From Acidobacteriota bacterium (GTDB lineage: Bacteria; Acidobacteriota; Blastocatellia; RBC074), in NCBI GenBank assembly GCA_016789605.1, contig JAEUQO010000226.1, positions 1 to 50,631 of the forward strand: a stretch of DNA of 50,631 bases. The letters are read 5' to 3'. The number at the start of each line of letters is the position of its first letter. Position 1 is the stretch's first letter. Below the pieces are notes generated by a model. The model was not told where the DNA came from and did not search any database. It worked only from the letters and a program-made list of their open reading frames with translations. The translations under genes and the position numbers were made by a program. Positions 28,771 to 38,072 of the stretch are shown here, piece by piece.

Positions 28771-31617
28771 TTACCGAATGGCAATTGTCACGGTGTTGCT
28801 GGTTGCGCCTCGGGTCAAGGTCAACGTATGCACGCCAGCAGTAATGTCGGCTGGAAGTTCGACATTGAACTGATTCAGCCCCACATAACCGGGCGCGCGC
28901 CCCGCGTAATGCAACGTCACCGGGTTTCCATCAATGCGCGCCGTCGTACCAGCATTGACATTCCCATCAACATCCGTGGCATCGCCACCCAATCCCGTGC
29001 CGAAAATGGAGAGGATGTTTGGCTCGCCGCCAGCTCGCTTGGCATTAAACGGAGCCGCCGCGCCGGTTAGCGCGTCCACTGCCGCCGCTGGACCTGAGCC
29101 ACTGGCATTGGCGGTAAAAATGGACGGCGCGCTGGTTCTGATTTCTATCAGGCCAGTTGCCCCGATGCCATTGCCGTTGGTGATGGTCACAGCAGCCATC
29201 CCCAAGGCCGTGCCTGCCGGAATTTGGTAATTGACCTGCTCTCCCGAAACAAAGAACAACGGCGCGAGGCGTTCAACGCCATTGCTGTCACGAACTTTCA
29301 CCGTCGTGCCAGCGAGGGTTGTCGGTAACGGCACCGAACTGGCCGATTCCGTGCTCAGGGCCAAACTCACGCCGAAGGCCGCCACGATGGCTTTCTCGGT
29401 GATTGCGCTGGACGAATAATTCGCGGCGGAAACGGTCGTGCCTGTATTGACCAAGCCGTTACTGACGTAAACACCGTTGTAGGTCGCGGCGTACACGGTC
29501 GCCCCGCTCACGGAGAAACCGTTGACATGGCGCGCATCAAAGCCTGCATTGACGAAGCCCCAGGTTTGGCCATTGTCAGTTGACCGTATTACGCCCAAAA
29601 ATCCGCCACCGGCGTAAACTGTGTTGCCGTTCACATAGAAGGCGTTGACAAACGGATGCACGACGCCACCCGCCGATTTCACCCAGGAGTCGCCATTGTC
29701 GGTCGAACGATATATCGCATCGCCGCGCACAGCAGCCAGCAAGTTATTGCCGCTCAATGTCATGGCGGGAACCTCGCCGATGGGTATGCCGTTGTTTACC
29801 GCTGTCCAGTTTTGCCCTTCATTGATGGAACGAAAGACTCCGGCCACGGTGCCTGCGAATAACGCAGTGCCGCGCGCGGTGAGGCTGTACACGCGCAGAG
29901 TCGTCAACCCGTTGTTGACGGCGGCCCAGTTCTGCCCGCCGTCGGATGAACGGAATACGCCACCCGTTAAGTGCGAGGCATACAACACATTGCCAACCGC
30001 GATGATCTTCGTCACGATCCCCTGCGGCGGTCCGTTACTGATGCGCGTCCATGTTTGGCCTTGATTGGCAGTGACGTAAACGCCGCCGCCACCGCCGCCC
30101 AGAGCGCCGCCTGCGCCGGCAAACACCTTGCCGTCAAACGCCAGGAGATTGTAAACCGTCGCCAATACCGGCGTCCGTGTCCAGGTTTGCCCTTCGTTGA
30201 CAGAGGTGAAAACCCCATCGTCAACACCGGCATAAAGTACGTTACTGTCTTTCAGTACGGCGTTAACTGCGCGTCCTGCCAAACCATTGTTCACCGGGTT
30301 CCAACTTGCGCCACCATCCTGCGAACGCGCCACGCCATCAAAGAAGGCTCCCGCAAAAAGCTGATTGCCGCTGCCGACAATCGCATAACAACCGGGAACA
30401 AACGGCCAGCTATACAGCGTGCGCCAATTGCCGCCCTCATTCACAATGACGCCGTTGTCGTGGGCGGCATACAGCTTGCCGCCGAGCGGAAACAATTTGT
30501 AGGCGCGATTCGTGAAGACTGGCGAGGGCAAGCTGACCAAACCGTTACCCACGCGCTGCCAGTTTTGCCCGTTGTTCTGAGTGAAATAGACGTCATTGGT
30601 CACGGTTGTGCCACCCGCAGTGGCGGCATACAGTGTGTTGCCGCTGGCCGCCAGCGTTTGAATGTTCAGCAGCGCAAGCCCATTGTTGACTGCCATCCAG
30701 TTGGCGCCGTCCGGTGAAACAAAAACGCCGCCACCGCCCGTCGAGACAAATAAATTCGTGCCGACGACCGCCATCGAAGTGACGTTCAGATTCGTCAATC
30801 CTGTCGTCGCAACCTTTTCCCAATAACGCGGATTCTCGGTCGCGCGAATGACGCCGAATCCAAAGCCCGCAGCGTACAACCGTCCATTGAACACCGCGAA
30901 TTCGGTCAGGGTGAAACCGCCCGGCGGCTCACAAAACGCCCAGGATTCGCCGCCATCCTGCGACATCAAAATCACGGAGCCTTGCCCGCCGGCAAACAGG
31001 TTGCCGTTGAATACAGCGAATGCCGCCATTGTCCAATATCCAGGCGAGCGCGTCCTCCGCCAGCTTTGCCCATTGTCTTCTGACACTAAGATGCCGCCCG
31101 CGTATGTGCTTGCAAACAGTTTGCCCTCGTGCATAAACAAGCTGTTAATCGTGCCGCCAGCCGGGCCAATTTTGCGCCAGATACTTTCCTGTTGATCGCT
31201 GCGCAAGTAGGTATTCGCCAGCCCCGCCCGCCAGTAACACCCCTCTGTCTGTCCGGCGAGTAAGGTTAGCGTGAGCCGGTTGCCTTGCAGGGCCCATTGA
31301 TAAACGCCATTGCTGGGACAGGCGTCCTGCGTGAATGTCACTCGATCTGCCGAAAGCGTGTAGGTGCCAGTGGTGGCAACGCTGTTGTTCACCTCGTACC
31401 GGTACTTGTTGCCTTCCAGAAACGTGATTTGATACTGGCCAGGGCTGAAGAACGGCACCGGACTGGGCGTTTCATTCAAAACTCCCGTGTAGCTACCGAG
31501 CGGAATGGTTGTAGTTTGCGCTCCGGCGGTTGTGCCGAAACGCCACAAGGCTGCCGCGCTCAACAGTCCGCACAGGCAAACCGCAGCAGCACGCGCTAAA
31601 AGTTTATTGCTAAGCAT
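28771..31617 (-). CDS. Secreted Asp-box (sialidase/sortilin-like) propeller protein with TIGR03437 C-terminal domain
   Basis: A 948-aa exported protein. Residues 1-34 are a signal peptide with a hydrophobic core and an AGAQ cleavage region. About 35-145 is a small beta domain, then about ten Asp-box repeats (SEDNGQSW, SQDGGESW, SSDGGQNW, STDNGQTW) build a beta-propeller up to about residue 720. The last roughly 220 residues (VSAANYSSSAITEKAIVAAFG to the end) match the TIGR03437 domain abundant in Solibacter-like acidobacteria. No sialidase arginine triad is evident, so a glycosidase role is doubtful; adhesion or glycan binding is more likely. The ATG at 31617 follows AAGAGG. Confidence 0.88.
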   Translation of the reverse strand: MLSNKLLARAAAVCLCGLLSAAALWRFGTTAGAQTTTIPLGSYTGVLNETPSPVPFFSPGQYQITFLEGNKYRYEVNNSVATTGTYTLSADRVTFTQDACPSNGVYQWALQGNRLTLTLLAGQTEGCYWRAGLANTYLRSDQQESIWRKIGPAGGTINSLFMHEGKLFASTYAGGILVSEDNGQSWRRTRSPGYWTMAAFAVFNGNLFAGGQGSVILMSQDGGESWAFCEPPGGFTLTEFAVFNGRLYAAGFGFGVIRATENPRYWEKVATTGLTNLNVTSMAVVGTNLFVSTGGGGVFVSPDGANWMAVNNGLALLNIQTLAASGNTLYAATAGGTTVTNDVYFTQNNGQNWQRVGNGLVSLPSPVFTNRAYKLFPLGGKLYAAHDNGVIVNEGGNWRTLYSWPFVPGCYAIVGSGNQLFAGAFFDGVARSQDGGASWNPVNNGLAGRAVNAVLKDSNVLYAGVDDGVFTSVNEGQTWTRTPVLATVYNLLAFDGKVFAGAGGALGGGGGGVYVTANQGQTWTRISNGPPQGIVTKIIAVGNVLYASHLTGGVFRSSDGGQNWAAVNNGLTTLRVYSLTARGTALFAGTVAGVFRSINEGQNWTAVNNGIPIGEVPAMTLSGNNLLAAVRGDAIYRSTDNGDSWVKSAGGVVHPFVNAFYVNGNTVYAGGGFLGVIRSTDNGQTWGFVNAGFDARHVNGFSVSGATVYAATYNGVYVSNGLVNTGTTVSAANYSSSAITEKAIVAAFGVSLALSTESASSVPLPTTLAGTTVKVRDSNGVERLAPLFFVSGEQVNYQIPAGTALGMAAVTITNGNGIGATGLIEIRTSAPSIFTANASGSGPAAAVDALTGAAAPFNAKRAGGEPNILSIFGTGLGGDATDVDGNVNAGTTARIDGNPVTLHYAGRAPGYVGLNQFNVELPADITAGVHTLTLTRGATSNTVTIAIR

Positions 31618-32282
31618 AATGCCTCTTTCTGTTATTAGGGCAAACCTACGGCCTGCCCACTGAAATGTGAGTTTGCCAATGACGGCGCTCACAACACTGA
31701 TCGCCCCCATCCGTGTATAGGGTGATGATGACTTCGCCGCGTCTGGCCAGGTTGCGCGGCAACAATCGTAAGATAGAGCTGACCCAAGTCGTTCGGGCTA
31801 CGAACACGGCCTCATTTGCGTAAGCCCTAGAGCGTAGGTCCTAAAAATTTCTCCAGACTGGCAAGACTGAGCAGGCTTGTTGGTATTCCAATTCCATCTT
31901 TTCTTTGCTTGGGTGATTTGAACCAGTCTCTCGCTTCTTCCCGCTCAAATCTGCGTTTTTTATTGCGTAGTTGGACGTTATCACCCAATCAATGAACTCA
32001 TGATGGATTATCGCAAGAGGTATGCCGAAGCAGGTGGCAACTGAAGAAAGCCTGGATCGTTTTTCAATTCGCTTTACGGATTGGCCACGGAGCCACGGAA
32101 GCTTAGAGAAATATTTGGAAACCTCTGTGGCAAAACCTGTACGCCAAAATGAAATCTGATCTAGTTTCCGGGGTATTGAACCTCGGAGCAAAAGTCTTGG
32201 AAGATGCGAGCAGTTGGTGAGCGTCTAACTATGCCCGCGTAGCTTCTTGTGGAACCGTAATGATTCGACGCGATACCAGAGG
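31618..32282. other. 665-nt region without a convincing gene; composition differs from neighbours
   Basis: The left third holds the promoter side of the Asp-box gene. The part at about 31830-32230 is richer in A+T than its surroundings. A minus-strand frame at 31841-32191 (116 codons, TTG start, no Shine-Dalgarno) gives a basic protein with no family I recognise. I see no tRNA, terminator or repeat. It may be a decayed or acquired fragment, or plain intergenic DNA. Confidence 0.5.
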
Positions 32283-35255
32283 TTACTTATCGAGCGAGAG
32301 CAGGAAAATATCGCCCTGATGATCGGTGGCGGTGTAAAACAACCGGCGGTTGTCGCGTGTCAGTCCAAAGGTGGAAATGATTTGCGTTGGGTGAGAGATC
32401 AGCCATTTGATGATCTTAGTTTGGGTGTCTACCACGCCGATTTGTCGTTCTGCAGTGTCTCTTTTACCGGCGTGATTGAAGAGAATATGGCGATTGTCAG
32501 CCAGCCATTCCATACGCAGGCCAATGTCAGTGATTTGTTCGTAGCGGTGAGTCTCGAAAGAATAAACGTATAGCCCCGGTTTGGTGCGTGTTTCCTGCCC
32601 TTGCAGGCTGACAACGTGGCCTGCGATGTATTTGCCGTCGCGCGACCAGTGGTATCCTTCAAACCAGTCGCCGGCTTCGTTGACCGGTGGCAATGAAACG
32701 GGCGTTTGCTCCGTCCACGGCTTGTCTACTTCGATAATTTGCGTTCCCCCCTTGTGGCTGCCTGACGATGTGCGGAGTCGTGTGTTGACTGTCAGATGAT
32801 AGGCAAGACGCTTTCCATCAAAAGCCCAAAACGGAAACCTGCTGCCGTTTTCGGCAAATGTGAGTTGGCGTTTACCACTGCCGTCCGGGTTAATCAGCCA
32901 GATCTGTGAAAATTTAGGACTGGTAGAAAAAAATGCCAACCGTTTACCGTCAGGCGACCAACTCGGTGACCGATCAATCTCAGCGTCGTTGGTCAAATTC
33001 GTTGACGGTCCGCTGCCATCGGCGCGCTTCAGCCAGATGTCCTCCTGCGGCGCTCCCAGGGTATGAAATGCCAGCCACTCTCCGTCCGGCGAAAGGCTGG
33101 GTGATCCCGAAGGGGTGGTGCCCTCGGTAATCGGTTCCGCCGTGCCAATCGTCGTCAATTTGACCGGATCGAATTCTATCGCCTTGATGTTGGCATCCTG
33201 CACTCGTGTCGTATAGACAATGCGCCGACCATTAGCTGACAAATCCATTTGCGAAACTTCCGCCGCCGGACCGGTGACTGGTTCCGGTTCGGCAAGGGTT
33301 CGCCCCGTGGCTTCATCAATGCGCACCCGCCACACGCTGGCGGCGGCCTGACGATCACTGGTGAAATAAAGATATTGTCCGTCGCCTGACCACACCGGAT
33401 TCCAATCGGTAGCATCGTCGTTCGTGACCGGGCGCGGATCGCTGCCATCCACGGCAATCGTCCAGATGTCGCGCCGGTTGGTAACCGTACGGCGGAAAAA
33501 GGCGATGCGTTTGCCGCCAGGCGACCAGCGCGGCTGAGCGGAATCTTCGTCATGAGTCAAAGTGCGTTCCTGCCCGGTGGCAATGTCAAAAATGACAAGC
33601 TGGCTTTTGGCTCCACGTTGTTTGGGGTGCAGGATGTAATCCGTGCCGCAAACAATTTGTGTTCCGTCTGGTGACCAGGATGGATTGTGCCCGTACCGAG
33701 AAACACGCTGGACGTTTTCGCCCATTGCGCCCATCATAAAAAGTCCGCCCCCGTCACGTTCGGAACGAAAAACCACCCTGGAGCCCTTGGGTGAACAGGC
33801 AGGTTGGGTGTCATCAGCGTCATTCCCCTGCGTCAGATTGATTGGCTTGCTGCTGCTGACCGATTGCCAAAAGATATCCCACTGGCCTTCAACACGACAC
33901 GCGTAATACACCCCATTGCCATCAGGCGACAAACTCGGATTGCGCTCTTCGCCGGGAAAATGCGTCAGGCGACGGCTGTAGGCGTTAAACCAAGACGAAG
34001 GTTCGGGCTCCTTGGCGGGCCAGAAACGCCACACAACGAAAGCAACCATTGCCAGCACGGCAAGCAACGCGACAGTGTTGAGAGGTGACGTGATGACGCG
34101 GCGGACGCTGTGTTTGTCCCCCTGTGCTGATGAATTTGTAGATGGGGAATCCAGTTCGCGTTTGACCTGTCGAAGCGCCGCGCGCAATTCATCCGCTGAC
34201 GAATAGCGCCGCTCGCGATCTTTTTCCAACATTCGGTGAATCACTTTGGCGCAATCAGCTGGCACGTCTGGCAGCAGTTGCGTCAGCGGAATCGGCGTGT
34301 GATGCACAACGGCATCCAGGGTGGCGGCGACGGTATCGCCTTTGAATGGCGTGCTGCCGGTCAGCAATTCATAAAGCACGACGCCGAGGCTGAATAAATC
34401 ACTGCGCGCGTCTACACTCTCCCCTTGCGCCTGTTCCGGCGACATATAACGCACCGTTCCCAACACCGTGCCCGGGTTGGTTCTGGCCAGGTCGCGGCTT
34501 TCTGCCAACGTTTCTGCCAGCGAGCGCTCCGGTTCGATCAGTTTGGCCAGCCCAAAATCCACCACTTTGACGTAATCATCGCGGCGCAACATCACGTTTT
34601 CAGGTTTGATGTCGCGGTGGATGATGCCCGCCGCGTGCGCTGCTGACAGCGCGGCAGAAATTTGCAGCGCGATTTCCACGACTTCTTTTACATCAGAAGG
34701 TTGCTGTTTGACCTCGTGGATTTTCTCGCGCAACGTCTGGCCGTCCACGTGTTCCATGGCGATGAAGTGAGCGCCGTCGAACTGGCCAATCTCGTAAACG
34801 GTGACGATATTTGGGTGATTGAGCGCGGAAACGGCACGGGCTTCACGAGCAAAACGCTCGACACGGCTATCATCGGAAACAAATCGCGGCGGGAGAATTT
34901 TCAACGCCAGGCGGCGGTTCATCCGTTCATCACGCGCCAAATAGACTTCTCCCATCCCTCCCACGCCAAGCACTGAAAGCAAACTGTAATGTCCCAGGGT
35001 TTGTCCGATCAGAAATCGGCCAGCCTCTCCCGAAGAGTGTTGTTCAGCGAGTTCGCGCGCTACAACAGAGAACGGGGGCGTCGTCAGAAAGGCTGTCTCG
35101 GCATCGTGATGGGCGCGCAGCAGCGATTCCACTTCGTGGCGCAAGGCAACATCCTCGCCGCAGGCTTCCGCCAAAAAAGCAGCGCGCTCCGCACCGGAAA
35201 GTTCCAGCGCAGTTGCCAGCAATTGATCTACTTGCGCCCAGCGTTCAGGAGTCAT
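32283..35255 (-). CDS. Transmembrane Ser/Thr protein kinase with extracytoplasmic TolB/PD40 beta-propeller
   Basis: A 990-aa membrane kinase. Residues 1-85 form the N-terminal domain common in acidobacterial and planctomycete kinases (MTPERWAQVDQLLATALEL). The PknB-like kinase domain runs about 88-365: LGVGGMGEVYLA (glycine loop), ALKIL (ATP Lys), HRDIKPEN with Asp215, VVDFGLAKL and the APE-equivalent MSPEQAQGE. One TM segment follows (about 395-415, TVALLAVLAMVAFVVWRFW), then PD40 blades (LSPDGNGVYYA, WSPGGKRIAF, WSPDGKRLAF) that form an external sensor-like propeller. The gene overlaps the ECF sigma gene by 11 bp, so the two are co-translated and the kinase may act on that sigma factor. Confidence 0.95.
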   Translation of the reverse strand: MTPERWAQVDQLLATALELSGAERAAFLAEACGEDVALRHEVESLLRAHHDAETAFLTTPPFSVVARELAEQHSSGEAGRFLIGQTLGHYSLLSVLGVGGMGEVYLARDERMNRRLALKILPPRFVSDDSRVERFAREARAVSALNHPNIVTVYEIGQFDGAHFIAMEHVDGQTLREKIHEVKQQPSDVKEVVEIALQISAALSAAHAAGIIHRDIKPENVMLRRDDYVKVVDFGLAKLIEPERSLAETLAESRDLARTNPGTVLGTVRYMSPEQAQGESVDARSDLFSLGVVLYELLTGSTPFKGDTVAATLDAVVHHTPIPLTQLLPDVPADCAKVIHRMLEKDRERRYSSADELRAALRQVKRELDSPSTNSSAQGDKHSVRRVITSPLNTVALLAVLAMVAFVVWRFWPAKEPEPSSWFNAYSRRLTHFPGEERNPSLSPDGNGVYYACRVEGQWDIFWQSVSSSKPINLTQGNDADDTQPACSPKGSRVVFRSERDGGGLFMMGAMGENVQRVSRYGHNPSWSPDGTQIVCGTDYILHPKQRGAKSQLVIFDIATGQERTLTHDEDSAQPRWSPGGKRIAFFRRTVTNRRDIWTIAVDGSDPRPVTNDDATDWNPVWSGDGQYLYFTSDRQAAASVWRVRIDEATGRTLAEPEPVTGPAAEVSQMDLSANGRRIVYTTRVQDANIKAIEFDPVKLTTIGTAEPITEGTTPSGSPSLSPDGEWLAFHTLGAPQEDIWLKRADGSGPSTNLTNDAEIDRSPSWSPDGKRLAFFSTSPKFSQIWLINPDGSGKRQLTFAENGSRFPFWAFDGKRLAYHLTVNTRLRTSSGSHKGGTQIIEVDKPWTEQTPVSLPPVNEAGDWFEGYHWSRDGKYIAGHVVSLQGQETRTKPGLYVYSFETHRYEQITDIGLRMEWLADNRHILFNHAGKRDTAERQIGVVDTQTKIIKWLISHPTQIISTFGLTRDNRRLFYTATDHQGDIFLLSLDK

Positions 35256-35859
35256 GCTCGGAGCGATCGGAAACGTCGTTGCGGTTTTCTTGTCCGGTTT
35301 GTTTGAGTTCGCGGTAAAGCCAGGCCTTGGCTCTCCCCCATTCGCGGATGACGGTGTTTTCAGAAATGCCCAGCACCTCGGCGATTTCCAGGTTATTCAG
35401 GCCAGCAAAATAACGTAGCTCAACGACACGGCATTTGCGTTCATCAATGGCGGCGAGCGAACGCAACGCATCATCCAGCGCGATTAAATCGGCGGTGCGC
35501 TCCGTTTTTCGGCCTTCGGCGTGTTGCAATGAAACCTGATGGACGCTCTTGCCCGAAATGCGCTGACGACGACGCGCCAGATCAACCAGAATGCGACGCA
35601 TCAATTGCGCGGCCACACCGAAAAAATGCGCCCGATTTTGCCATTCGATATTTTGCCATTCGATCAACCGAATGTATGCCTCATTGACCAAGGCCGTCGG
35701 TTGCAGCGGATGCCCGGCGCGTTCCCGCGCCATGTAATGCCTGGCCAGCCGGTGCAATTCAGCCTGCACCAGAGGAAGCAACTGATCGAGTGCCGCAGAC
35801 TCTCCCTTTTTCCACGCGATGAGTAACCGCGTCACGTCACTGGACGATTGCGTAGCCAT
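35245..35859 (-). CDS. ECF sigma factor, TIGR02999 family
   Basis: A 204-aa RNA polymerase sigma factor without an anti-sigma gene beside it. Region 2 is HPLQPTALVNEAYIRL then RAHFFGVAAQLMRRILVDLAR; region 4 is VVELRYFAGLNNLEIAEVLGISENTVIREW, a helix-turn-helix for the -35 element. This family is linked to Ser/Thr kinases in Acidobacteria and Planctomycetes, and the next gene here is exactly that. The start is the ATG at 35859 with a GGGGGA Shine-Dalgarno; the longer frame to 35898 has none. The segment IEWQNIEWQN is a short tandem duplication but keeps the family length. Confidence 0.94.
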   Translation of the reverse strand: MATQSSSDVTRLLIAWKKGESAALDQLLPLVQAELHRLARHYMARERAGHPLQPTALVNEAYIRLIEWQNIEWQNRAHFFGVAAQLMRRILVDLARRRQRISGKSVHQVSLQHAEGRKTERTADLIALDDALRSLAAIDERKCRVVELRYFAGLNNLEIAEVLGISENTVIREWGRAKAWLYRELKQTGQENRNDVSDRSEHDS

Positions 35860-36193
35860 ATCTGTATTCCCCCGAAATGCCCTCAAAGAGTCGCGCAATC
35901 TATCACACAGGCAATCTACCTGCTACCTAAGCATTTCAGCCGTCAACGATGAGCTCAGCCTCTTCTCAAAAAAATCTTTTTGGGTGGTGGTGGTTTTCAC
36001 CGCGCATTTACGCCTTATGCAGCGACCGTCAAAAGCGGCACAAACAACAAATCTTCTGCGCACCTGAATGTTCAGGAAAAGAGGTTTTCCGCAGCGGCAA
36101 ACCGCGCAGAAAAATGCCACCACAGCCACCGCACAATCGTGCGGTCGGGCGTTGGTGCAAACAAAACTCAATGGATAGAAGGAGAATTCAACA
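35860..36193. promoter_or_regulatory. 334-nt divergent control region with two short palindromes
   Basis: The region separates the sigma/kinase operon (minus) from the secreted paralogue cluster (plus), so it must hold both promoters. A 14-nt palindrome CCTGAATGTTCAGG lies at 36063-36076 and a 7-bp hairpin (ACCGCAC/GTGCGGT, loop AATC) at 36128-36145, the latter 48 nt before the plus-strand ATG. Either could be an operator or an mRNA leader structure. No confident sigma-70 promoter was recognised. Confidence 0.45.
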
Positions 36194-36766
36194 ATGTTTA
36201 CTCAGTCTTTGAACAAAGCGCTCAGCCTCGGTTTGAGTTTGGTATTGACGTTTATGGCCGTGCTGGCCGCACCGGTTTCGGCACAAAACCCTAAAGCCTG
36301 GACCACGGTCGCGTCAGCCGGCACTGTGGATGACGACGACTTGGAACAAGTGTCGTTGGGCGCATCAGGATTGGCGCAATTGAACACCGGAGCCACCTCG
36401 TACGCACAAGCCACCATTCGTTACAACGTGGTGGCGACGGATGGGCTTTTCGTCACGGGCTATCCCAGAATGCAGGCGCGGTTTATGGACAGCGGAGCGC
36501 AAGCGCAAGTGCTGATTAGCCTTTACCGAGTCAATTTGGACACGGGCGCAACCACCAAAGTGCTCGAGCTCGACAGCAACGATTACGCTGGTGCCAATGC
36601 GTTCCAGACGCAAACGACTTCGCAATGCGCAGGGTCGAACTTTGGTTTCGATTTCACGAATTACGCGTTTTACATCGAAGCCAAACTGACGCGCACCAGC
36701 AACAACGGATTGGCCAAACTGATGTCCATTCAGTTGTTCAACCACGCGGGCAACACCTGCCACTAA
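36194..36766 (+). CDS. Secreted protein of unknown function, paralogue A
   Basis: A 190-aa exported protein with a signal peptide ending near residue 30 (APVSA/QNPK) and an AAGGAG Shine-Dalgarno. The mature part is mostly beta-stranded with no domain I recognise. Two cysteines (SQCAGSNFGF and GNTCH) could form a disulfide. It is clearly related to the next gene: KAWTTVASAGT here versus KIWTAAASTGT there, RYNVVATDGLF versus RYNVTAVDGLF, and both cysteines conserved. It sits head-to-head with the ECF sigma/kinase operon, so that operon may control it. Confidence 0.85.
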   Translation: MFTQSLNKALSLGLSLVLTFMAVLAAPVSAQNPKAWTTVASAGTVDDDDLEQVSLGASGLAQLNTGATSYAQATIRYNVVATDGLFVTGYPRMQARFMDSGAQAQVLISLYRVNLDTGATTKVLELDSNDYAGANAFQTQTTSQCAGSNFGFDFTNYAFYIEAKLTRTSNNGLAKLMSIQLFNHAGNTCH

Positions 36767-36799
36767 ACGCTGACTGATACTTCAGAACTGCAGACAAAC

Positions 36800-36832
36800 G
36801 GTGTTGGAGCCAGCGCTCCTGGCTCCAACACC
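36800..36832. terminator. Hairpin between the two secreted paralogues
   Basis: A perfect 14-bp inverted repeat (36800-36813 with 36819-36832, loop CGCTC) lies 33 nt after the stop of the first gene. No T-tract follows, so it may only partly terminate or may stabilise the first message. Confidence 0.6.
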
Positions 36833-36870
36833 ATCCTCAGAATTCAGCCACCTACCCAAGGAATGCCTTT

Positions 36871-37491
36871 ATGAATATGTTGAGATCGAAACTAACGACT
36901 TTGAGCCAAACATTCTTTTTTGCGCTGGCAATGCTGGCGCTGACAGGCGCGGCCTTCGCGCAAGACAACACCAAAATCTGGACGGCGGCGGCTTCGACCG
37001 GCACGCCTGACGAAGCCAGCCAAAATCTCGTGATGTTCTCTGACTCTAACGCCACCATAGCGGGCAGCGGACAAACGACTGTGGTCTTGCGTTACAACGT
37101 CACCGCTGTAGACGGTCTGTTTTCCGGCCCGCTCACGCCGACCAACTGGCCGACCATGATCGTGCGGTATCGTGACGCTCACGCCAATGCCATGCAGGTG
37201 ATCGTCGAATTGAAAGAACACATCATCGCCGGACCTGACGCCGGACAAACCAATACGCTGATCACATTCAACAGCGAAGAGTTTCCGCAACTGCCCGGTT
37301 ACCAAACCCAATCGCTCGGCAATTGCGGCAATTTCGCGGGGTTTCAATTCCTGCGTCCGAATGCAGCGCGCGTTTATTACGTCGAAGCCCGCCTCATACG
37401 CAACGCCAGCTCAAACTTCGGTTCGCCAGGTCTGGCGGGCATCGCCATTACCCGTGACGGCGTTTGCCAGGGCTTTAGCCTTACCCAATAA
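36871..37491 (+). CDS. Secreted protein of unknown function, paralogue B
   Basis: A 206-aa exported protein (signal peptide to about residue 30, GAAFA/QDNTK) with an AAGGA Shine-Dalgarno. It shares order and motifs with the preceding gene: an N-terminal tryptophan motif, RYNVTAVDGLF, and two cysteines in GNCGNFAGFQF and DGVCQGF. A middle insertion (GPLTPTNWPTM) accounts for the extra length. The pair is a tandem duplication that has diverged strongly. No enzymatic motif is visible; a beta-sandwich structural or binding role is a guess. Confidence 0.85.
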   Translation: MNMLRSKLTTLSQTFFFALAMLALTGAAFAQDNTKIWTAAASTGTPDEASQNLVMFSDSNATIAGSGQTTVVLRYNVTAVDGLFSGPLTPTNWPTMIVRYRDAHANAMQVIVELKEHIIAGPDAGQTNTLITFNSEEFPQLPGYQTQSLGNCGNFAGFQFLRPNAARVYYVEARLIRNASSNFGSPGLAGIAITRDGVCQGFSLTQ

Positions 37492-37518
37492 CCTGCCTGA
37501 CACTTCAAAGGAGATGGC

Positions 37519-37998
37519 ATGAAACGAACAGGAATCATTCTTTTCTGCGCGGTGTGGCTGACGTTTGCCAGCGCCACGCTGGCTCAGACACCAAACAACG
37601 AAACCCAATCGCAGGCCGCCGCCACGCGGCAACTGCTGGTGGAAATCAACGCCCTGCGCCGGGAGCTGTTGCAACAAGCCATTGAGTTCCAGCAATGGAA
37701 GCTCAACCAAATCAACCGCGAATTGCAACAGGTGCAAACCGAACAACAACGGTTGGCGGAAGAAGAGCAATGGCTGCAGCAGGAAATCAATGAACTGACA
37801 GCAGCGTCAGACGGAAAGAGTGAGCTCGAAACACTCAAAAACGAGCTCGCTGGCGAGCGTACGCAAAAGCTGCGCAACCGCCAGCAACCGTTACACGAAC
37901 GAGCAACGGAATTGACCGGCCAAGCCAATAAGGAAGAACAACGGCTGCGCCAGTTAACCGACAAACTCAAAACCACGAGCACACGCCCCGTCAGCTAA
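37519..37998 (+). CDS. Secreted coiled-coil protein
   Basis: A 159-aa exported protein: signal peptide to about residue 22 (ATLAQ), then an almost continuous helical coiled coil rich in Gln, Glu and Leu (LQQVQTEQQRLAEEEQWLQQ) to residue about 150. The first helix resembles periplasmic stalk or spacer proteins. It lies 27 nt behind paralogue B with an AAGGAG Shine-Dalgarno and ends at the terminator at 38073, so the three secreted genes probably form one transcription unit. Confidence 0.85.
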   Translation: MKRTGIILFCAVWLTFASATLAQTPNNETQSQAAATRQLLVEINALRRELLQQAIEFQQWKLNQINRELQQVQTEQQRLAEEEQWLQQEINELTAASDGKSELETLKNELAGERTQKLRNRQQPLHERATELTGQANKEEQRLRQLTDKLKTTSTRPVS

Positions 37999-38072
37999 TG
38001 CGCTCTCAGTCTCGCTTCTGCTTTGGCCACTGACCACGGAATGCAAGCCAAGGGCGCGCCCTCCTATACTCC

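Noticed and set aside
31895..31945. GGTTCAAATC on the minus strand as a tRNA T-loop
   Set aside because: The flanking bases do not pair into a T-stem and no acceptor or anticodon arm is found.
31841..32191. 116-codon minus-strand frame as a real gene
   Set aside because: TTG start, no Shine-Dalgarno, no family and odd composition; kept only as a description of the region.
35630..35670. Tandem IEWQN duplication in the ECF sigma factor as an insertion
   Set aside because: The segment has the same length as in typical TIGR02999 proteins, so nothing was inserted.
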